Below, piece by piece: positions 59,635 to 64,000 of a DNA stretch of 64,000 bases. The DNA comes from Bacillota bacterium. GTDB lineage: Bacteria > Bacillota > Clostridia > Lachnospirales > Lachnospiraceae. Below the pieces are notes generated by a model, which was not told the DNA's origin, did no database searches, and worked only from the letters and a program-made list of their open reading frames with translations. Each line of letters begins with the position of its first letter. Positions within the stretch are counted from its first letter, which is position 1. Made by a program: the position numbers and the translations under genes. The DNA is taken from NCBI GenBank assembly GCA_023391695.1, contig JAEWAK010000012.1, positions 62,001 through 126,000 on the forward strand, in the 5' to 3' direction.

Positions 59635-61752
59635 TTACTTTTTATAATTACCAACCACTTCTTTAAAACAGTTATTTAACAGATATTGGTTATTTAATCC
59701 TTTTACCCCGTTGGTCATGCGGCTGACAAAGCCCTCCAGTTTTTCCATATATTCATCTTTGGTAATGGAACCTTCCGCCACCAGGGTAAGGCCTTTCTCC
59801 CAGCTTGCGGTCAGCTCCGCATTCAGGAGGGATTTAATGGAGGAATTCACCGCCTCATATACTAATTCGCCTAATAGCGCCGGAGTAACGATCTGTGTTT
59901 TTTTATTCAGGTTCAGGTATTCTATATTAACCAGTTTATTCAGTATCTCCGCCCGGGTTGCACTGGTACCGATGCCGCTGCCCTTAATCTGTGCCCGAAG
60001 CTCTTCATCTTCAATTAATTGCCCTGCGTTTTCCATGGCAAGGATCATGGAGCCTGAATTATAACGTTTCGGCGGTGCCGTTTCCCCCTCTTTTATGGTC
60101 ATTACTTTTACAGGAAGCAGCATGCCTTTTTTCAGGTTTTTGATCACTTCAAAAAAGCCCGTATCAAATTCTTCCTCCTCCGTTCCATTGGTTGTGCTGT
60201 TATCTGCATTCTCCTTGGGAGATGTCATATTGCCGCCTTCGGCAGTCCCTTTTTTCCGGTCAAAGGAATTCCCGGTCACCTTAAGATAACCTTCGTCAAT
60301 TAATATTTTAAAGGAAGAGAAAAAGCATTCGCTTTTCATTTTTGTAACCAGGTTAATTTTCTGGTATACGGCCGGGGGATAAAATATACTTAAAAACCTT
60401 CTGACTATGGCCTCATAAACTTTTGAGCCGGTAGCCGAAAGGGAATTTAAGGCATTCAGTCCCTGGCCTGTCGGGATAATCGCATAGTGGTCGGTAATCT
60501 GTTTATCATTGACATACCTGGTTTTAGAAATATTTTTATAGGCACCGTTGCTTAAAATTTCCGCCGCATATTCCTTGCCGTGGAGATAGCCCCGCAGGCC
60601 GCCGATATTCTTATGTATCTCCTTGCTGACCGCCGTTGATAAAACCCTGGCATCGGTTCTCGGATAGGTAACCAGCTTCTTTTCATACAGTTCCTGGGTT
60701 ATCTTAAGGGTTTCATCCGGACTGATTTTAAACAGCCTGGAACATTCATTCTGAAGTTCCGCCAGATTAAATAACAGGGGGGGATTCTTATTTTCCTTTT
60801 TCTTTTCCATACTGACGATTTCCGCAGTCAGCTGTTCTTCCGGTGAAACGGTATCCACAAAGCTGTTTTTGCCGTTTTCCTGCCGCTCAGTCAAACGGGG
60901 CTCCCTGCCCGTTAACTCCTCAATCAGGTCCTCCGCATCCTTTCGTTCCTTAAAACCGTTTTCTTTATATAATAGGGGGGAAGCAAAGTATTTAGAACCT
61001 TCCACGGCCCTGAATTCCCCGTCAAAGTTCCTGCCCGAAGCCTCTAAAGTGTTTAAAACCCGGTAAAAGGGGGTTTTTACAAATTCCCGGATTTCACGTT
61101 CCCTTCTCACCACCATTCCCAGTACACAGGTCATGACCCTGCCCACTGAAATTGCGGAACGCTTTCCATTCCCCAGGTAATTCATAACATTTTGCCCGTA
61201 TTTCAGGGTCAGGACCCTGGAAAAATTAATACCCATGAGGTAATCCTCTTTTGCCCGCAGGTAAGCCGCATGGGATAAGTTATCATAATCCGTAAGAGGT
61301 TTTGCTTCCCTGATACCGCGAAGAATCTCTTCTTCTGTCTGGGAATCAATCCACACCCTGCGTTTGTCCTTCCTTTCGGATACTTTGGCCATCTGGTCCA
61401 CCAGCCGGTAAATATATTCCCCTTCCCTCCCGGAGTCGGTACAGACATAGATCTGTTCCACATCCGAACGGTTTAATAAGGCCTTAACAGTATTAAACTG
61501 CTTGCTTACGGCAGGAATTATTTCGTACCGGAATTCCTGGGGCAGGAAAGGCAGTGTCTCTAAAGTCCAGCGTTTTAAGGCCGGATCGTAGCTTTCCGGA
61601 TAGCTCATGGTTACCAGATGTCCGACACACCAGGTTACTATGGAACTTTCCGATTCCATATAACCGTCCTGTTTTTTAAAGTTATCCTTTAAGGCTTTGG
61701 CAAACTCCTGGGCCACACTGGGTTTTTCCGAAATATATAAACTTTTAGACAT
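59635..61752 (-). CDS. topB: DNA topoisomerase III
   Basis: At 705 residues it has full length. A Toprim domain is at the start (SLYISEKPSVAQEFAKALKDN, then CTDSGREGEYIYRL with the metal acidic residues). The catalytic Tyr lies in LVTYPRTDARVL. SGIGTSATRAEI is the conserved late motif. It relaxes and decatenates DNA as a type IA enzyme. It stands alone and could be chromosomal or part of an element; nothing around it shows the latter. Confidence 0.93.
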   Translation of the reverse strand: MSKSLYISEKPSVAQEFAKALKDNFKKQDGYMESESSIVTWCVGHLVTMSYPESYDPALKRWTLETLPFLPQEFRYEIIPAVSKQFNTVKALLNRSDVEQIYVCTDSGREGEYIYRLVDQMAKVSERKDKRRVWIDSQTEEEILRGIREAKPLTDYDNLSHAAYLRAKEDYLMGINFSRVLTLKYGQNVMNYLGNGKRSAISVGRVMTCVLGMVVRREREIREFVKTPFYRVLNTLEASGRNFDGEFRAVEGSKYFASPLLYKENGFKERKDAEDLIEELTGREPRLTERQENGKNSFVDTVSPEEQLTAEIVSMEKKKENKNPPLLFNLAELQNECSRLFKISPDETLKITQELYEKKLVTYPRTDARVLSTAVSKEIHKNIGGLRGYLHGKEYAAEILSNGAYKNISKTRYVNDKQITDHYAIIPTGQGLNALNSLSATGSKVYEAIVRRFLSIFYPPAVYQKINLVTKMKSECFFSSFKILIDEGYLKVTGNSFDRKKGTAEGGNMTSPKENADNSTTNGTEEEEFDTGFFEVIKNLKKGMLLPVKVMTIKEGETAPPKRYNSGSMILAMENAGQLIEDEELRAQIKGSGIGTSATRAEILNKLVNIEYLNLNKKTQIVTPALLGELVYEAVNSSIKSLLNAELTASWEKGLTLVAEGSITKDEYMEKLEGFVSRMTNGVKGLNNQYLLNNCFKEVVGNYKK

Positions 61753-61979
61753 GTATCTTATCCAACTTTCCTAAAAGAAACTGTTATCTTGAGTTGAATG
61801 CCAGTTTCAATAAATTTTATTTTCCTTTGTCAGTTACGGTATCTTAAGCACTTTACAGCTGATTTTGTAACTGAGGGTTATCCGTCCTGAAATGATATAT
61901 TTCATTTTTGGTAACATTATTTATCATAACATATCATATGTACCAGTGTCAAAATTTCCTTTAATATAGAAAAGATAAA

Positions 61980-62022
61980 AAATACTGTAATACCAAATTT
62001 ATCATAAGGTATTACAGTATTT
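61980..62022 (-). terminator. Terminator after the exported-protein gene
   Basis: Arms AAATACTGTAATACC and GGTATTACAGTATTT are perfect over 15 bp with a 13-nt loop, next to T-rich sequence on the minus strand. Confidence 0.75.
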
Positions 62023-62078
62023 AAATTAATATTAACCTTTTATTCTAATTATTAAACCAAATCATTTTTATTATTTAC

Positions 62079-62696
62079 TTATTCTATCATGTTTTCCTCA
62101 AGAGATTCCAACGAAAAAGAATCTCCCATTTCCTTTTTTACTTCTTCCAGATCTTTTTTAATAACAGGGTCTACCGGATCTATTTTATTATTATCAATTG
62201 CAATGATTCCCTGTTCTCCACCATTTATAAAGAATGTGTCTTTTTCCCCATCTGTCTGTTTGCCAAGAAAAAGTAAATATTCTTTATCCGGGCTTAAAAC
62301 ATTATCTTCGCCTATTGTACCCAACTGGTAAATACGGATTTGATCAAATGAATCTCCCTTTAGTGTTTTTGAAACTTCTACTCTACTTTGAACGGACATG
62401 TCACTATATTGTATTTGTTCAGTAACCGTAGCCCGTACTATTAGTACGGCGATATCTTTCATATCCTCTAAAGAATCTGAATAATCCTGGTAATCTGCTT
62501 CTATCTCTCCGCTAAAATCTTTGCCAATATTTTTCAACTCTTCTGATGATATCGTTTCTATGTCTGAGTAAGCTACATTATCATTTTTTATTTCAGCTTC
62601 ACTTTCTGTCTTATTAAAAATAGCATTGTAACTAAGTACTGAAATTATGGATAAAATTATTAGTCCTGTAGCAAAGGTAAATTTTGTTTTTTTCAT
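62079..62696 (-). CDS. Secreted or membrane-anchored protein of unknown function
   Basis: The start at 62696 behind AAAGGAG gives 205 residues. A signal or anchor segment (about 6-26) precedes an acidic exported part. From DIAVLIVRATVTEQ to SPDKEYLLFLGKQ the pattern resembles small beta-barrel domains of uncharacterised clostridial exported proteins. No lipobox or catalytic motif is seen. It is monocistronic with its own terminator. Confidence 0.6.
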   Translation of the reverse strand: MKKTKFTFATGLIILSIISVLSYNAIFNKTESEAEIKNDNVAYSDIETISSEELKNIGKDFSGEIEADYQDYSDSLEDMKDIAVLIVRATVTEQIQYSDMSVQSRVEVSKTLKGDSFDQIRIYQLGTIGEDNVLSPDKEYLLFLGKQTDGEKDTFFINGGEQGIIAIDNNKIDPVDPVIKKDLEEVKKEMGDSFSLESLEENMIE

Positions 62697-62920
62697 ATAT
62701 AACACTCCTTTTTATATCACCAAATCATTAACTATTAATTTATGTAGCCACAAATATTTGTTACAATTATGTCAAATTTTTACCAAAATTAAAATAAGCA
62801 AAAAGATACTTTTTATAGTATTTATCCAATATCTTATCGATACCGGCCTATTTTCCGCTGTACATTTCCCGGAAGATTCGATATAATAATTACTAGAAAA
62901 TACAATACAAGGAGAGAAAT

Positions 62921-63808
62921 ATGCGCGATTATCATATATTCAGCGACTCATCCTGCGATACGCCGGAAGAATTGCTAGGCATATATAATATAACCCTAAT
63001 ACCCTATTATGTTACCTTTGACCAGGAAAATTACTATAAAGAAAACATAGAAATTACGAATCAGAAATTTTACGATATACTTATGAATGAGAAGGTATAT
63101 CCGAAAACTTCTCTTCCTTCCGTTCAGGATTATATGAATCACTTTGAACCTGTAATCCTGGAAAATAAAGATATATTATGCCTCTGCCTGACTCAGAAAT
63201 TCAGCGGTTCTTACCAGTCGGCAGTTAATGCAAAGCTGATTCTGGAAGAGAAATATCCGGATGCCAGGATACAAATCATAGATTCCATCCAGGCAACGGC
63301 CGGGCAGGGAATTCTTCTGATGCAGGCTGCATATATGAAAAAAGCAGGTTATTCCCTGGAAGAGACCGTAGAACGAATTAATGAGATCAAACCCACTGCC
63401 AGAATCATGTTTACGGTAGATACTCTTGAGTATCTGGCCAAAGGAGGGCGTATCGGCAAAGTAGCTTCCCTTGCCGGAACCATGTTGAATTTAAAGCCCA
63501 TGATCCAGTTAAAAGATGCCGAATTAATACCCTATTCCAACGTACGGGGCCGTAAAAAAGCACTTTTGAAGACTCTGGACATGACTGCGGAATATTTTAA
63601 TGAAACCGGTGAAAAATACGAAGATTATGATTTCTGTCTTGCCAATGCCACTACGCTGGAGGATACCGGTTTCGTACAATCACAGCTGGAAGAATTAATC
63701 GGGCGCGAATTATCCTATCCGGTTTTCCAGATCGGTGTGACAATCGGTACCAATACCGGACCGGGAGCCGTAGGAATCTGTTTTATCAGAAAATATGATG
63801 CAAAATAA
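62921..63808 (+). CDS. DegV-family fatty-acid-binding protein
   Basis: The 295 residues match DegV proteins: SDSSCDTPEEL at the start, KTSLPSVQDY, LTQKFSGSYQSA and IDSIQATAGQG in the middle, EYLAKGGRIGK later. They bind fatty acids between two domains and serve as carriers for fatty-acid kinase. The ATG follows AAGGAGAG. The next gene begins 54 bp later on the same strand, so an operon is possible. Confidence 0.93.
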   Translation: MRDYHIFSDSSCDTPEELLGIYNITLIPYYVTFDQENYYKENIEITNQKFYDILMNEKVYPKTSLPSVQDYMNHFEPVILENKDILCLCLTQKFSGSYQSAVNAKLILEEKYPDARIQIIDSIQATAGQGILLMQAAYMKKAGYSLEETVERINEIKPTARIMFTVDTLEYLAKGGRIGKVASLAGTMLNLKPMIQLKDAELIPYSNVRGRKKALLKTLDMTAEYFNETGEKYEDYDFCLANATTLEDTGFVQSQLEELIGRELSYPVFQIGVTIGTNTGPGAVGICFIRKYDAK

Positions 63809-63862
63809 AGGTCTCATTCTTTTTAAGTATTCTTAAATCCGGAATAATTAAGGAGGGGTAGT

Positions 63863-64000
63863 ATGTCACCAAAGAAGTTATATTATGAAAATTTAGCCGA
63901 CAGTTTAATAGAAAAATTCAATTTAAGGGGAATTGAAGGATATTACTGCGATAATACCGAGGATGCCCTGGTCATGGCGAAAAGGTTTCTGACTCCGGGC
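63863..64000 (+). CDS. LUD-domain (lactate-utilisation-like) protein, partial (3' end outside window)
   Basis: An ATG behind AAGGAGGGG opens a frame of 46 residues up to the window end. The sequence MSPKKLYYENLADSLIEKF and LRGIEGYYCDNTEDALVMAK resembles the N-terminus of LUD-domain (LutC/YkgG-like) proteins. Only the start is visible, so the assignment is tentative. Confidence 0.6.
   Translation, partial: MSPKKLYYENLADSLIEKFNLRGIEGYYCDNTEDALVMAKRFLTPG

Noticed and set aside
59635..61752. Topoisomerase III as evidence of an integrative element
   Set aside because: No relaxase, conjugation or recombinase genes surround it; a chromosomal topB is sufficient.

Overview
The window looks like a chromosomal piece of a low-to-moderate GC, Gram-positive anaerobe, most likely a Lachnospiraceae-type clostridium. 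The evidence is strong purine-rich ribosome binding sites, lipobox-type binding lipoproteins, sugar ABC importers encoded without their own ATPase, rubredoxin, DegV, the GGGtGRT/Fe-S scaffold pair and a MarR-controlled heterodimeric ABC exporter. Genus cannot be fixed from the sequence alone.

Layout. 1-2800: ECF sigma factor with its membrane anti-sigma (cut by the window start), behind an ECF-type promoter and an M23 peptidase. 3-10 kb: oligoendopeptidase F, MATE exporter, TipAS-type MerR regulator, LysR regulator, TSUP transporter and a small membrane protein. 10.7-15.5 kb: marR plus a heterodimeric ABC exporter. 15.6-21.5 kb: a methyl-transfer operon (homocysteine methyltransferase/MTHFR fusion, metallophosphoesterase, cobalamin MetH) behind a foldable leader. 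21.7-26.3 kb: LacI-controlled sugar importer. 26.3-36.3 kb: housekeeping and orphan genes (DUF2500, CutC, orphan sugar-binding protein, DUF2935, cold-shock protein, GGGtGRT pair, alkyladenine glycosylase, VOC protein, Gfo/Idh/MocA oxidoreductase), with two gene remnants (a 4Fe-4S protein and an integrase). 36.3-42.2 kb: a disturbed accessory stretch with a frameshifted thioredoxin-domain gene, an orphan Fmt C-terminal domain, an XRE regulator, a receiver-like protein and an AbiE toxin-antitoxin pair between perfect 25-bp direct repeats. 42.4-44.9 kb: DUF1538 membrane protein with two PII-like proteins. 45.6-55.3 kb: probable sulfated-glycan locus (TSUP exporter, sulfatase, two permeases, binding lipoprotein, YesMN-type two-component system). 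55.7-64 kb: rubredoxin, free methionine sulfoxide reductase, a MerR/TrmO pair with a MerR-type promoter, hexapeptide transferase, topoisomerase III, DegV and the start of a LUD protein.

No CRISPR array, rRNA or tRNA gene was seen. The least explained signals are dispersed structured repeats. They comprise a 51-53 nt hairpin element in three copies, a 66-67 nt nested hairpin in two copies, a 27-bp motif that supplies the stop codons of two unrelated genes, and a tandem repeat whose hairpins differ by compensatory changes. The best candidates for poorly described protein systems are the DUF1538/PII/PII operon and the GGGtGRT/Fe-S scaffold pair. Function is not proven by sequence for either.
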